Below, one piece after another: positions 27,018 through 35,683 of a DNA stretch of 64,000 nucleotides. Each line of letters opens with the position of its first letter. Position 1 is the first letter of the stretch. Source of the DNA: Pleurocapsa sp. FMAR1 (GTDB lineage Bacteria; Cyanobacteriota; Cyanobacteriia; Cyanobacteriales; Xenococcaceae); NCBI RefSeq assembly GCF_963665995.1, contig NZ_OY762512.1:5022001-5086000 (forward strand), given 5' to 3'. The position numbers and the translations under genes were made by a program. Below the pieces are notes generated by a model that saw nothing but the letters and a program-made list of their open reading frames with translations, was not told the origin of the DNA and made no database searches.

Positions 27018-27230
27018 TCAAACAGCATTTTTGAGTAAAAAAAGCATCGGTAAAGTTAAGGCAATACGAAAAATAAATTTAGAAGCAAATTCTAATACTT
27101 GTTGATTAGAGATATCTGGGTTTTGGGAACTAAATTCGAGCATATTAGGTAATAAAAAAACCGCTGTAAAGACATAGACAGTAAAACAAAACCAAACTAA
27201 AGTGTTTCGAGCTGAAACTAAATAATTCAT
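27018..27230 (-). CDS. Small membrane protein heading the mrp operon
   Basis: 70 residues with two hydrophobic segments (TLVWFCFTVYVFTAVFLLPNML and FIFRIALTLPMLFLL). It precedes mrpC by 30 bp on the same strand and is therefore probably cotranscribed. I do not recognise a family; similar small membrane proteins are seen at this position in other cyanobacterial mrp operons, as far as I recall. Confidence 0.5.
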   Translation of the reverse strand: MNYLVSARNTLVWFCFTVYVFTAVFLLPNMLEFSSQNPDISNQQVLEFASKFIFRIALTLPMLFLLKNAV

Positions 27231-27652
27231 AATGTTTATTAAAATTTATAGATTAAAATCTATGTAAAAAAAAAACTCATAGTAAATATACTATACATAT
27301 TGGTAAATAAAAACAAGCACAGAATGCAATACTTCTTGTTTAAGCCCTGTTATTAATTGGTTGAGTAATAGGTAGCGGGTATTGGGTAGTAGGTTATCGT
27401 TACCCAACTTAAGATCTACCGTAGCGATCGCCAAAAAAACAGTCAAGCAGGTTTAATAATTGAAAGGTAGTCTAATGTAAATAGAGAGTTAGCAAATTAG
27501 CTATATAGTCATTCTAATTAGTTGGCGTATAGTAGTTTTGTATTGATAACTAGGTTAATCGTTACTCATTACTCGTTACTTTTTCCCAAAACCAACTGGT
27601 TGCTATTTAAAGTGACTATACTTCTTATCCCTTATCCCTCATCCCTTAAACC
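27231..27652. other. Divergent promoter region containing a MITE
   Basis: Between the mrp operon and the ABC ATPase gene. It includes AT-rich promoter-like sequence near 27240-27310, and a 117-bp MITE at 27504-27620 described separately. No coding sequence is seen. Confidence 0.5.
27504..27620. mobile_element. 117-bp MITE related to the IS630 element at 63.3 kb
   Basis: The left end TATAGTCATTCTAATTAG and the right end inverted (TATAGTCACTTTAAATAG) are terminal inverted repeats flanked by TA. The left end is nearly identical to the end of the IS630-type element at 63268 (TATAGTCATTCTAAATAATT), with GCGTAT following in both. There is no coding capacity, so transposition would need that transposase in trans. 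Confidence 0.7.
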
Positions 27653-28633
27653 GTGTCTATCATTGCCGTCGAAAACCTCAGTAAAATATACCCTGTAGCG
27701 ATCAAAAAGCCAGGACTCAAGGGAACTTTAACCCACTTTTTTCGCCGTACCTATCGCGAAATCAAAGCTGTGCAAAATGTAACTTTCCAGATTCAGCCAG
27801 GGGAAGTGGTCGGATTTTTGGGTGCTAATGGTGCAGGCAAAACTACCACTCTAAAAATGTTAACGGGTTTAATCCATCCTTCTGAGGGAGAGGTAATGGT
27901 GGCAGATCATATTCCTTTTCGCCGTCAGCCTCAGTTTTTACACAAAACCAGCCTAGTGATGGGACAAAAGCAGCAATTACTTTGGGACTTACCTGCTCTA
28001 GATTCTTTACGCATTAATGCTGCTGTTTACAATATTCCCGACAAGATTTTCAAACAGCGTCTGGGCGAATTGGCGACTATGTTAGATGTTACCGATAAGC
28101 TTAATCAGCCAGTGCGAAAGCTTTCTTTAGGAGAAAGAATGAAGGCTGAGTTGTTAGCTGCTTTGCTACATCATCCTCAGATATTGTTTCTCGATGAGCC
28201 GACTTTGGGTTTAGACGTTAATGCTCAAGTAGCAGTCAGAAAGTTTCTGCAAGAATATAATCAACGCTATGGAGCAACAATTTTGCTGACTAGCCACTAT
28301 ATGGCAGACATTACGGCATTGTGCGATCGCGTTTTGTTAATTCATCAGGGACAACTTATCTATGACGGCTTACTTGATGGTTTACTTGACCGCTTTGCCC
28401 CCTATCGTCAAGTAAAAGTGGTATTGGCACAGCCAGTCTCAGAGACAGAATTGAAAGAATTTGGCGAGATTGAATCTATCCAAGGACAAGAAGTTAAATT
28501 TTTAATCCCCAGAGAAAAACTAACCTCCACTATTTCTCAGATTTTGGCTCAATTACAAATACAAGATTTAAACGTCAACGATCCACCAATTGAAGAAATT
28601 ATTGGTCGTTTGTTTCAAGCAGGAATTTCTTGA
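27653..28633 (+). CDS. ABC-2 type exporter ATPase
   Basis: 326 residues starting at GTG. Walker A is GANGAGKT, the Q-loop lies in VMGQKQQLLWDLP, the signature is LSLGERMK (LSGGQ-like), Walker B is ILFLDEPT and the switch His lies in LLTSHYM. A C-terminal DUF4162-like domain follows, as in DrrA/CcmA-type ATPases. No ABC-2 permease is adjacent (argF follows), so its partner is elsewhere or lost. The substrate is unknown. Confidence 0.85.
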   Translation: MSIIAVENLSKIYPVAIKKPGLKGTLTHFFRRTYREIKAVQNVTFQIQPGEVVGFLGANGAGKTTTLKMLTGLIHPSEGEVMVADHIPFRRQPQFLHKTSLVMGQKQQLLWDLPALDSLRINAAVYNIPDKIFKQRLGELATMLDVTDKLNQPVRKLSLGERMKAELLAALLHHPQILFLDEPTLGLDVNAQVAVRKFLQEYNQRYGATILLTSHYMADITALCDRVLLIHQGQLIYDGLLDGLLDRFAPYRQVKVVLAQPVSETELKEFGEIESIQGQEVKFLIPREKLTSTISQILAQLQIQDLNVNDPPIEEIIGRLFQAGIS

Positions 28634-28783
28634 CCAGCGATCGCAGATTATCTCTCCCCAGCGCGATCGATAGCTTAAACCAAAAAAATGTAGTTGATTA
28701 AGTTCAGGTTTAATTTTAGAATTAACTCTTCTCATCTCAGCCTAAATCTTACACTTTCTTACTCACCATTAAATTTTGGCAAT

Positions 28784-29704
28784 ATGAAAAAGCTTAAAGG
28801 AAGAGATCTGCTTGGCACTGCCGATTTGAACGCCGAAGAAACTCTGAGTTTATTAGAATTAGCTCGTAAACTAAAAAATCAAGAACTAGTTATTCAATGC
28901 AATAAAGTTTTAGGTTTACTATTTTATAAAGCCTCAACCCGTACCAGAGTATCTTTTAGCGTGGCAATGTATCAGCTAGGGGGACAGGTCATCGATCTTA
29001 ATCCTAGCTTGACTCAGGTTGGTCGTGGTGAACCAATTGAAGACACTGCTAGGGTATTAGACCGCTACCTTGATATCTTGGCTATACGCACCTTTGCCCA
29101 AGCAGATCTCCAAACCTTTGCTAATTATGCTCAAATTCCGATTATTAATGCTTTGACTGATTTAGAGCATCCCTGTCAGATTTTGGCTGATTTATTAACG
29201 GTACAAGAGTGTTTTGGTTCATTAGCGGGCAAAACCCTAACTTATTTAGGAGATGGAAATAATATGGCTAACTCTCTACTCCTGGGAGGTGCTTTGACTG
29301 GTTTAAATATCAGGGTTGCTGCTCCTCAAGGTTATGAACCAGACCCCGATATTGTGCAGCGCGCTCAAAAAATTGCTGCGGGTAAGTCTGAGATTGTTGT
29401 TACCCAAGATCCCATTGCTGCTGTAGAAGGAGCGCAGGTAGTTTATACAGATGTTTGGGCAAGTATGGGACAAGAAGACTCCGCAGATCAAAGGATTCCT
29501 ATTTTTAAACCCTATCAGGTAAACCAGCAGCTTATTAATCATGCCGATCCTCAGGCTATTATTCTCCATTGCTTACCTGCCCATCGAGGAGAAGAAATTA
29601 CCAATGAGGCGATCGAGAGTGAGCGATCGCGTGTATGGGATCAGGCAGAAAATAGAATGCACGCCCAAAAAGCCCTATTGGCTAGCTTATTAGGTTGGGA
29701 ATAG
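28784..29704 (+). CDS. argF: Ornithine carbamoyltransferase
   Basis: Makes citrulline from ornithine and carbamoyl phosphate in arginine synthesis. 306 residues from the ATG at 28784; the longer frame has 30 extra residues without homology. Carbamoyl phosphate site KASTRTRVSF, HPCQILADL, and the ornithine site HCLPAHRGEEI are all present. It is a single-gene unit here. Confidence 0.95.
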   Translation: MKKLKGRDLLGTADLNAEETLSLLELARKLKNQELVIQCNKVLGLLFYKASTRTRVSFSVAMYQLGGQVIDLNPSLTQVGRGEPIEDTARVLDRYLDILAIRTFAQADLQTFANYAQIPIINALTDLEHPCQILADLLTVQECFGSLAGKTLTYLGDGNNMANSLLLGGALTGLNIRVAAPQGYEPDPDIVQRAQKIAAGKSEIVVTQDPIAAVEGAQVVYTDVWASMGQEDSADQRIPIFKPYQVNQQLINHADPQAIILHCLPAHRGEEITNEAIESERSRVWDQAENRMHAQKALLASLLGWE

Positions 29705-29764
29705 TTGGAAAATAGGAGGGGAAAAGGAAATGCTTTTATTCCTCATCCTTTATCCCTTCAAAAG

Positions 29765-30604
29765 CTACTCCGCTTCACTTAAATTAAATAAGAAGGGAAT
29801 ACCGCCTTGAGAATCACCACTAGTAACTAATACTCTGGGCATCTGCGCTCCACCTTCTCGCCAAGCTTCGATCGCTTCTTTTTTCAATACTAGTTCTCCA
29901 CCCTGAGCTTTAAGCGTTTCTGCTAATAGTCTTTGAGCCTCAGCTTTACCTTTGGCACGGTTAATATCTGCCTGAGCCTGCTGCTCTGCCTCTCTAGCTA
30001 CATATACTGCTCTTTGGGATTTTTGTTCGGCAATTTGCTTCTCTTCAACTGCTCTAGCAAATTCAGGAGAGAAATTAAGGTCAACGACGCTGGTATCTAA
30101 GATAATGATGCCGTATTTGTCTAAACGCTCTCCCAGAGCATTATCAAAGTCTTGTTTTAATTCATTCCTCTTAGTAATTGCTTCTTCAACCGTTCTTCTG
30201 GCTGCTGCGATTTTAAATGATTCTTGGGTTTGAGGAGCAATAATTTTTGAGACAATATTTTGCAATGTTCCCTGTTTTCTTCTAATTTCAACTACTTGAA
30301 TCGGATCGAGACGGAAGTTAATTGCAAAGCTAGCTTTAAGATCTTGTAAATCTTTAGTAGAGCTTTCGGCAGGTACTTCAAATTTTTGTACCGTTAAATC
30401 GTAAATATCTACATTAGATACTAATGGTGGACGAAAATGGAGTCCTTCAAGCAATACGCCATCTTGAGCCTTGCCTAAAATACTTAAAACTCCAGCCTGA
30501 CCTGGATTAAGAATGACAAATGAATTGAAAGCAAGCAAAGCTACTAAAGCAGCAACAATACCACCCAGCAAAGGCTGCCAACTATTTGATGACTGAGTAT
30601 TCAA
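29765..30604 (-). CDS. Prohibitin/SPFH-domain membrane protein
   Basis: 279 residues. An N-terminal membrane anchor (GGIVAALVALLAFNSFVILNPGQAGVLSILGK) is followed by the SPFH/band 7 domain (LEGLHFRPPLVSNVDIYDLTVQKFEV) and a long coiled-coil region rich in Ala, Gln, Glu and Lys (ARAVEEKQIAEQKSQRAVYVAREAEQQAQADINRAKGKAEAQRLL). It resembles cyanobacterial prohibitin 1 (slr1106 type), which forms large membrane rings. Confidence 0.9.
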   Translation of the reverse strand: MNTQSSNSWQPLLGGIVAALVALLAFNSFVILNPGQAGVLSILGKAQDGVLLEGLHFRPPLVSNVDIYDLTVQKFEVPAESSTKDLQDLKASFAINFRLDPIQVVEIRRKQGTLQNIVSKIIAPQTQESFKIAAARRTVEEAITKRNELKQDFDNALGERLDKYGIIILDTSVVDLNFSPEFARAVEEKQIAEQKSQRAVYVAREAEQQAQADINRAKGKAEAQRLLAETLKAQGGELVLKKEAIEAWREGGAQMPRVLVTSGDSQGGIPFLFNLSEAE

Positions 30605-30913
30605 ACTAGTATCTCCTCTATTATATACAGAATAAATTTGTGATCGGTATTTGAAAGTCTATCGTAATTTAAAGGTTTAGCACTAATTAAGAGTATCAGA
30701 GATTATTGTCAAATCGATTAACGCCTTATAGATTAAAGTCGAGCAACTTCTAAGATAACTTAATTGCTATGCAGCAGATTTCGTTCAAAATAGTCTATTT
30801 TTTGAGTTAATGCAGGATGTTGCTTGTGACTTTTACTTTATTTATGGCAACTTTCAGTCATCATGTCTTTGACAATAAAGTTTTAAAAAGCTCAAATTAC
30901 TGTATACAACGAG
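30605..30913. other. Intergenic region, nothing recognised
   Basis: 309 bp of AT-rich sequence upstream of the prohibitin gene, probably its promoter region. No repeat, RNA or coding frame is seen. Confidence 0.5.
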
Positions 30914-31180
30914 TTATTCAACCACTATGCACCATTCATAAAGCTCAAAATCTACGCACTTGTTAGCAATCAAGGGATCTTGAGCGACTATAGTTTGTGC
31001 TTCTTGAAGAGAACTTGCTTCAAAAATCAGCATTCCTCCTCCTAATCCTTTCCAATAGCCTGTTCTCGCTTTGTGTCCTTGAGCAATTAGTTGGCGTACA
31101 TATTTTTTGTGTGCAGGAACATATTGATCAAAAGCAATTTTGTTGACTATTCCCTTTTCTATTTTGACGAAAGTAGGCAT
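30914..31180 (-). CDS. YciI-like protein
   Basis: 88 residues from the ATG at 31180; the longer frame begins with TTG two codons earlier. It has the ferredoxin-like dimeric alpha/beta barrel pattern of YciI: FDQYVPAHKKYVRQLIAQGHKARTGYWKGLGGGMLIFEASSLQEAQTIVAQDPLIANKCVDFELYEW, with the conserved His/Asp-type region (PAHKKYV, QDP). The function of the family is poorly defined. Confidence 0.8.
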   Translation of the reverse strand: MPTFVKIEKGIVNKIAFDQYVPAHKKYVRQLIAQGHKARTGYWKGLGGGMLIFEASSLQEAQTIVAQDPLIANKCVDFELYEWCIVVE

Positions 31181-31403
31181 AAGCAAAAATTAGATTTATT
31201 CGAAAAAGATAACGATACTAAATATTACAATAACGTTATATTTATGGCGGTTCTCAAATTAGTCAGATATAAATTGAATTGTTTTAAGGCAAAAGCCATA
31301 AAGGATTTAGCCGCAAGCGTACGGAAGCAAAAGTTCAATGTATCTCGATAAACCGAGAAACGCTTTATTTACAGCTAATTAAGCATTTTCATTATTAAAA
31401 TAA

Positions 31404-32567
31404 ATGATGATCAAAAAAATACTAGGAAGAAAAAATATTAAGGTAAATATTTCTATTGTTGGCGGTTCTAATTCAGTAATGCGAAATGGTTATGCTAAAT
31501 ATTTAAATGCTTACATTAAAAAAGAAATCTCTTTAGAAACATCGTTGAAATATTATTCTTTGGGTGGCGTACCTAACATTTTTGCTACTATTCAAGAATC
31601 TAGATACGACATAGGTGCAAATAGCGATATTATATTTTTTGAATGTTGTGTAAATGACCGCCATGCTATTGAAACAGACCATTATTCTCTAGAGTTAGCA
31701 GAAAAAGCTTTAGAGGGATTTGTTAGAAAAGTAAACAAATCAAATCCTAACTGCTTAATAGTTATCCTAATTTTCGGCATTAATTTAGATAATTTTTATA
31801 ATACTCATTGTTATTTATCAGAGCTTTATCAAAAAACAGGTTATCATTACGGTTTGCCAACAATTAATATTACTAAACTATTAAGCAATACTTATAATTT
31901 AGAGTACGTTAAATCTTTATATAATGATAAAGACCATGCTCACTACTCTAGACCTCAAGGAGTGCAAATCGTTTCTCAGACTATCGTAAACGAACTAAAA
32001 AGGCTCGGAACAATAAATAATCTACAGACAATTAAAACCAGCCTAAAAAAGAAAGATAAGCAGTTAAAAATATTTCCTACTTATCGTGATAACCTTGAAG
32101 AGTTGGCTTTCCTTGAATCTTTTGAGAATGGCAATTACTTTTTCAAGCCTCCCAAAATATCAGTTTACCAAAACACAGTTTTTAGGGAAAAAAATTTTAC
32201 TATTTATCAAGGTAATTTATTAAAGTTTCTTTTAAAAGGGAAGCTGATGGCAATTTTTATTAAATCCGATCTTAATGATGGTTTTATTACCATCGAATTT
32301 AACAAACAACGTATTGTTACTAGCTCCTATTCTTCTTGGGTCAATAATATTAAACCTCAAAACGTTATTAATTTAATTACTTTACCTTGGCGACGATTTT
32401 TAACATCTCAGGACTTTGCGATCGCATCTATCTGTTTATGTCCAGAATATCCCAATGATTTTGAGTTAGATTTCAATAAAGCTGTTCCGACTAAAAAAGA
32501 TCCTAAAAAATGGAAACTGAGTATTATTGGTATTGCATATATTGGTGAGATAAAACCGTTAAATTAA
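31404..32567 (+). CDS. SGNH/GDSL-like hydrolase or acyltransferase
   Basis: 387 residues, AT-rich. SGNH block-like motifs are in order: VGGSNSVMRNGYA (nucleophile Ser), LGGVPN (Gly block), FFECCVNDRHAI (Asn block, where GxND is usual) and NDKDHAHYSRPQGVQIV (Asp-x-x-His). The C-terminal 180 residues form a second beta-rich domain without a recognised name. This architecture resembles enzymes that acetylate or deacetylate surface polysaccharide, but the substrate is not known. No signal peptide is seen. Confidence 0.6.
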   Translation: MMIKKILGRKNIKVNISIVGGSNSVMRNGYAKYLNAYIKKEISLETSLKYYSLGGVPNIFATIQESRYDIGANSDIIFFECCVNDRHAIETDHYSLELAEKALEGFVRKVNKSNPNCLIVILIFGINLDNFYNTHCYLSELYQKTGYHYGLPTINITKLLSNTYNLEYVKSLYNDKDHAHYSRPQGVQIVSQTIVNELKRLGTINNLQTIKTSLKKKDKQLKIFPTYRDNLEELAFLESFENGNYFFKPPKISVYQNTVFREKNFTIYQGNLLKFLLKGKLMAIFIKSDLNDGFITIEFNKQRIVTSSYSSWVNNIKPQNVINLITLPWRRFLTSQDFAIASICLCPEYPNDFELDFNKAVPTKKDPKKWKLSIIGIAYIGEIKPLN

Positions 32568-32781
32568 TTAACCCGAACTGATACCAAATCAATAAATGTT
32601 TGCCACAGATAGAGCATCGAGAATAAAAGAGTATCCACAGACAGAGGCAATACTACATCAATAACCAACCTTTTCTCAGAGTGAAAGCTAGTCTATAAAC
32701 AAACAATCAATCTCAAGATAAAATATATTTGAGAGTAAAAATAATATCCTCAATCAAACAACTAAAATTTGGATAATATGT

Positions 32782-33003
32782 ATGAGTATTCAAAATAAAG
32801 CAGAAGAACTAAAGCTTAAAGCAGAAGCTAGAAGTGAAGATATTGAAGCTACAATCAGAGAAAAGTTAGGAGATTTTTCTGACGATCGACAAGCAGTTGA
32901 ACGCGGTCAAGAAAAGCAAGAAAAAGCAGATAAATTAAGCCAAGAAGCAGAAGAAAAACAATTAAATCATGGCTATACGCACTATCTACGTAAAGCTAGT
33001 TGA
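32782..33003 (+). CDS. Small CsbD-like stress protein, copy 2 (extended)
   Basis: 73 residues. The first 59 match the protein at 1753-1932 with few changes (IQN for IKD region, ATIREKLGDFSDDRQAVERG). At the codon that is TAA in copy 1 this copy has CAA, so it continues LNHGYTHYLRKAS through what is 3' untranslated sequence in the other copy. The upstream sequence also matches (GAGAGTAAAAATA and ACTAAAATTTGGA), so promoter and leader were copied too. A strong hairpin follows. Confidence 0.75.
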   Translation: MSIQNKAEELKLKAEARSEDIEATIREKLGDFSDDRQAVERGQEKQEKADKLSQEAEEKQLNHGYTHYLRKAS

Positions 33004-33041
33004 CAAACAAATTAATAATCAAAAAATTAATACATAAACAT

Positions 33042-33075
33042 ATTAGTAGGCATTAATTTCATCGTGCCTACTAAT
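33042..33075. terminator. 11-bp perfect hairpin between convergent genes
   Basis: ATTAGTAGGCA and TGCCTACTAAT are perfectly complementary around a 12-nt loop, with TTTCTC after it. It sits between the CsbD-like gene and the convergent VOC gene and probably terminates both. Confidence 0.7.
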
Positions 33076-33113
33076 TTCTCTTACAACTTAACCTACTGCA
33101 AATCTAGCAAGAT

Positions 33114-34046
33114 TTATTCTTCTACCAAATGAAGAACATGACCGTCTAAATCTTTAATAGCTAAAGCTTTAGCAAAGCCTAATTCGTTAACAGACATTTC
33201 TACTATGCCAGGAGAAATAAAGCTACAGGGTGCGGTACGCAATTGCTGTGCCATAGTTTCCAGATTAGATACAGTAATAGTCGTCTGACAATGCCAAAGG
33301 TCATTAGCTTTACTATCTATCGGCATATCCTTACCGTTTGTAGGGGCAATATATTCTAATAATTCAAAGCCAATGCCTAAGGAAGGTTTCATACTATTAA
33401 CTTGGACTCTTGCCCCAAAGATGCCGCTAATATGTTCATATTCAGTGCCATAGTTTTCCGCCTGTAACATCAATTCTAAGCCAAAAAGATCGCCATAAAG
33501 CGGAAAACTTGCTTGAGCATTTTTGACTACTATTGCACTATGATCGATACCCAGAAATAATTCATCTGTAGTTTGCAACCATTTATCATCGGCTTTATCT
33601 GGCGGAAATTCAATCAATTCCAAATTATGTCCATCAGGATCTTTAAAATAAAAAGCTTTTACCCCGCCTAGCTTCTTGTTCCATTCAGGTAGCTGCTGCG
33701 GACTAGTAGAAGAGTGTCTGACTCTATACTGACGTAAATGCTCGTAAGCTCGATCCATATCTTTAACTACAATAGCAATATGCTGAAAGATGCGATCGTT
33801 ACTGCCAGAATCCACAGGAAGCGGTTTACCTTCGGACGTTAGATATTCCATAAGCGAAATTATTTCATCCCCAAGCTGCATCTGGACTATCCGCATTCGT
33901 AAACCAAAAACTCCCTGTAGCTTTTCCCAATCTTCTCCCCAAACTTCAGTATCTTTAGTTACTCGAAAAGATAATACCTGGGAATAAAATTCTATTGATT
34001 TTTCTAGATTCGCGACGGTCATTCCCACATACTTAATATTCGACAT
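33114..34046 (-). CDS. Two-domain VOC (glyoxalase/dioxygenase) protein
   Basis: 310 residues made of two vicinal-oxygen-chelate domains. The first starts IKYVGMTVANLEKSIEFYSQVLSF and ends GHNLELIEFP. The second starts GIDHSAIVVKNAQASFPLYGDLFGLEL and ends DGHVLHLVEE. Candidate metal ligands are the His of FQHIAIVVKDM, the Glu in NLELIEF, the His in GIDHSAIVV and the Glu near the C-terminus. The reaction could be a ring-cleaving dioxygenase or a glyoxalase-like one. Confidence 0.75.
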   Translation of the reverse strand: MSNIKYVGMTVANLEKSIEFYSQVLSFRVTKDTEVWGEDWEKLQGVFGLRMRIVQMQLGDEIISLMEYLTSEGKPLPVDSGSNDRIFQHIAIVVKDMDRAYEHLRQYRVRHSSTSPQQLPEWNKKLGGVKAFYFKDPDGHNLELIEFPPDKADDKWLQTTDELFLGIDHSAIVVKNAQASFPLYGDLFGLELMLQAENYGTEYEHISGIFGARVQVNSMKPSLGIGFELLEYIAPTNGKDMPIDSKANDLWHCQTTITVSNLETMAQQLRTAPCSFISPGIVEMSVNELGFAKALAIKDLDGHVLHLVEE

Positions 34047-34187
34047 AAAACCTCTAATTTCTTACCTTATTTAATTAAACTTATTAAGTGCAGAATTAGT
34101 TTACAACTATAGATACAAAGAAGATAGCAAATCCTTGTCACTCATGACTGCTCTCGATGGCGAGTTCATATTTAAGAGATTAAACAT

Positions 34188-34208
34188 CATCCCAGAATTT
34201 CTGGGATG
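34188..34208. terminator. Perfect 10-bp palindrome after a decayed gene
   Basis: CATCCCAGAA and TTCTGGGATG flank a single base. It lies just beyond the 3' end of the beta-barrel relic (minus strand) and probably was its terminator. Confidence 0.55.
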
Positions 34209-34220
34209 CTATCTTCAAAA

Positions 34221-34360
34221 TTATCCGTTAAAATTTGCAGCTACACCGATAACACCATTAACATGATCGTTGCTAAAGGCTATCGTAGTTAACGCTAGCA
34301 TTGGCAGTTAGGCTTTTGTTAATCGGGTAATCAGCACCAGCAGTAAACATTCCGCAGTGT
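34221..34360 (-). pseudogene. C-terminal relic of a beta-barrel-like protein
   Basis: The reverse strand reads GMFTAGADYPINKSLTANASV then NYDSL, and after skipping one base SNDHVNGVIGVAANFNG and stop. The alternating pattern and terminal aromatic/Asn-Gly ending resemble the last strands of a small outer-membrane beta-barrel. No upstream part is recognisable, so most of the gene is gone. Confidence 0.45.
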
Positions 34361-34630
34361 CAATCAAATTTCGATTTGATGATAGAGTACAAACTAACTA
34401 AAATCAGTCTTGAGGTTTGGTCTAAATGCTCTTGTTTTTGATGTTCAATTTTGTCCAACTAGTTAATAAATCTGCGATCGCTCTAAAAAGTATTAAGCCA
34501 ATGTGCATAGAAAGCTGCACCTGATAGTTGTTTAAAAGAAATCCTTTTGTCTACTTAATCTAAACTAACAAGGAGGAAAAACCCCCGCGCATGGTTCGAC
34601 ATCGGTAACAGCCTACAAGAATTCATAAAA
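34361..34630. other. Intergenic sequence, nothing certain
   Basis: Contains a short palindrome (ATCAAAT / ATTTGAT near 34362-34379). There is no coding frame with recognisable homology. Confidence 0.4.
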
Positions 34631-35227
34631 CTATTTGTTATCTGTGTTTTTCAAAACATAAACAGGACGCTCGATATCGCCAATACGATTAAAAGGCCAA
34701 AAACGAAACATTGCCTTACCGATAATATTTTGACGGGGGACGAAACCCCAGTAATGACTGTCATAGCTATTGTTGCGATTATCCCCCAGAACTAAATAGG
34801 AGTTAGTAGGAACGACTACTGGTCCCCATTGATAATCAGGTCGTGCTTCGAGGTAATTTTCTTTGATAGGAAGATTATTGACATATACTTTGCCGTTTTT
34901 GACCTCAACTTTGTCTCCAGGTAAACCGATAAGCCTTTTTATAAAAGCCTCATGAAAATTTTCTGCTTCTAAAGTTTTGGTGGGATTAAAAACTACAATA
35001 TCTCCTCTTTTAGGATTGCTAAAATCATAGCTAATCTTGTCAATGATCAGGCGGTCATTTATTTGCAGTGTCGGTAACATTGAGCCTGAGGGAATATAAC
35101 GAGCTTCGGCAATAAAAGTCCGAATCCCAAATGCCAGAAATAAGCTAAGACCCAGAGTTTTAACACTTTCAAGCCAAAAATTTTCTGGTTTTGCCTGGCG
35201 AGATGGCTGTTTTTTAATTGTGGACAT
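34631..35227 (-). CDS. lepB: Signal peptidase I
   Basis: 198 residues. One N-terminal membrane segment (LGLSLFLAFGIRTFIAEARYI) precedes the catalytic Ser in IPSGSMLPTLQ. The general-base Lys is in FIKRLIGLPGDKVE, and box E is LGDNRNNSYDSHYWGFVP. It cleaves signal peptides from exported proteins on the outer face of the cytoplasmic or thylakoid membrane. Transcribed alone. Confidence 0.95.
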   Translation of the reverse strand: MSTIKKQPSRQAKPENFWLESVKTLGLSLFLAFGIRTFIAEARYIPSGSMLPTLQINDRLIIDKISYDFSNPKRGDIVVFNPTKTLEAENFHEAFIKRLIGLPGDKVEVKNGKVYVNNLPIKENYLEARPDYQWGPVVVPTNSYLVLGDNRNNSYDSHYWGFVPRQNIIGKAMFRFWPFNRIGDIERPVYVLKNTDNK

Positions 35228-35415
35228 ATAAGAAACTAAATAATTCTATTTTTTAGTGTAAATAAAACATTTGTCACTGTAATGTCAATTTGATAATAAT
35301 TTCGTGGCAAGCTAAGGAAAATCAACTTAAGTCGTTAAATCTCGATCATTGGCGATCGCCTTTTTTTCATTCAATTTGGGAAAACTATTAAAAAGCATTT
35401 ATATGAAAGTATTTT

Positions 35416-35631
35416 ATGAAACCTGTTCTAAACAAAGGAGAATTAATAACCTGGAAAGATGATAGAGGTTTTGGCTTTATTAAACCGAATGGTGGCGGTA
35501 AAAAAGTTTGTTTGCACATTTCTCAACTTAAAGACTTGACCAACCCTCACCCGCAGGCACCTTCGTGTCTTGGTCAGCATTCCCTTGAACTTCGGGCTAA
35601 ATATTTTATGAGTTTTTTGGACTCAACCTAG
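35416..35631 (+). pseudogene. Truncated cold-shock-domain gene
   Basis: The first 40 residues (MKPVLNKGELITWKDDRGFGFIKP, then GGKKVCLHISQLKDL) are the start of a cold-shock domain with RNP1-like GFGFI. After KDLTN the frame runs into a GC-richer, non-homologous tail containing cttggtcagcat, which also occurs at about 20236. The second half of the domain, and any DUF1294 part, are missing. The likely cause is repeat insertion or deletion. Confidence 0.6.
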
Positions 35632-35683
35632 GCAATTTAGTGCGATCGCAATTTACTAAAATTACATAAGTTCCTATAAAAGT

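Noticed and set aside
31091-31351. An 86-codon plus-strand frame overlapping the YciI gene
   Set aside because: The first half is the antisense of a clear gene and the second half shows no family features.
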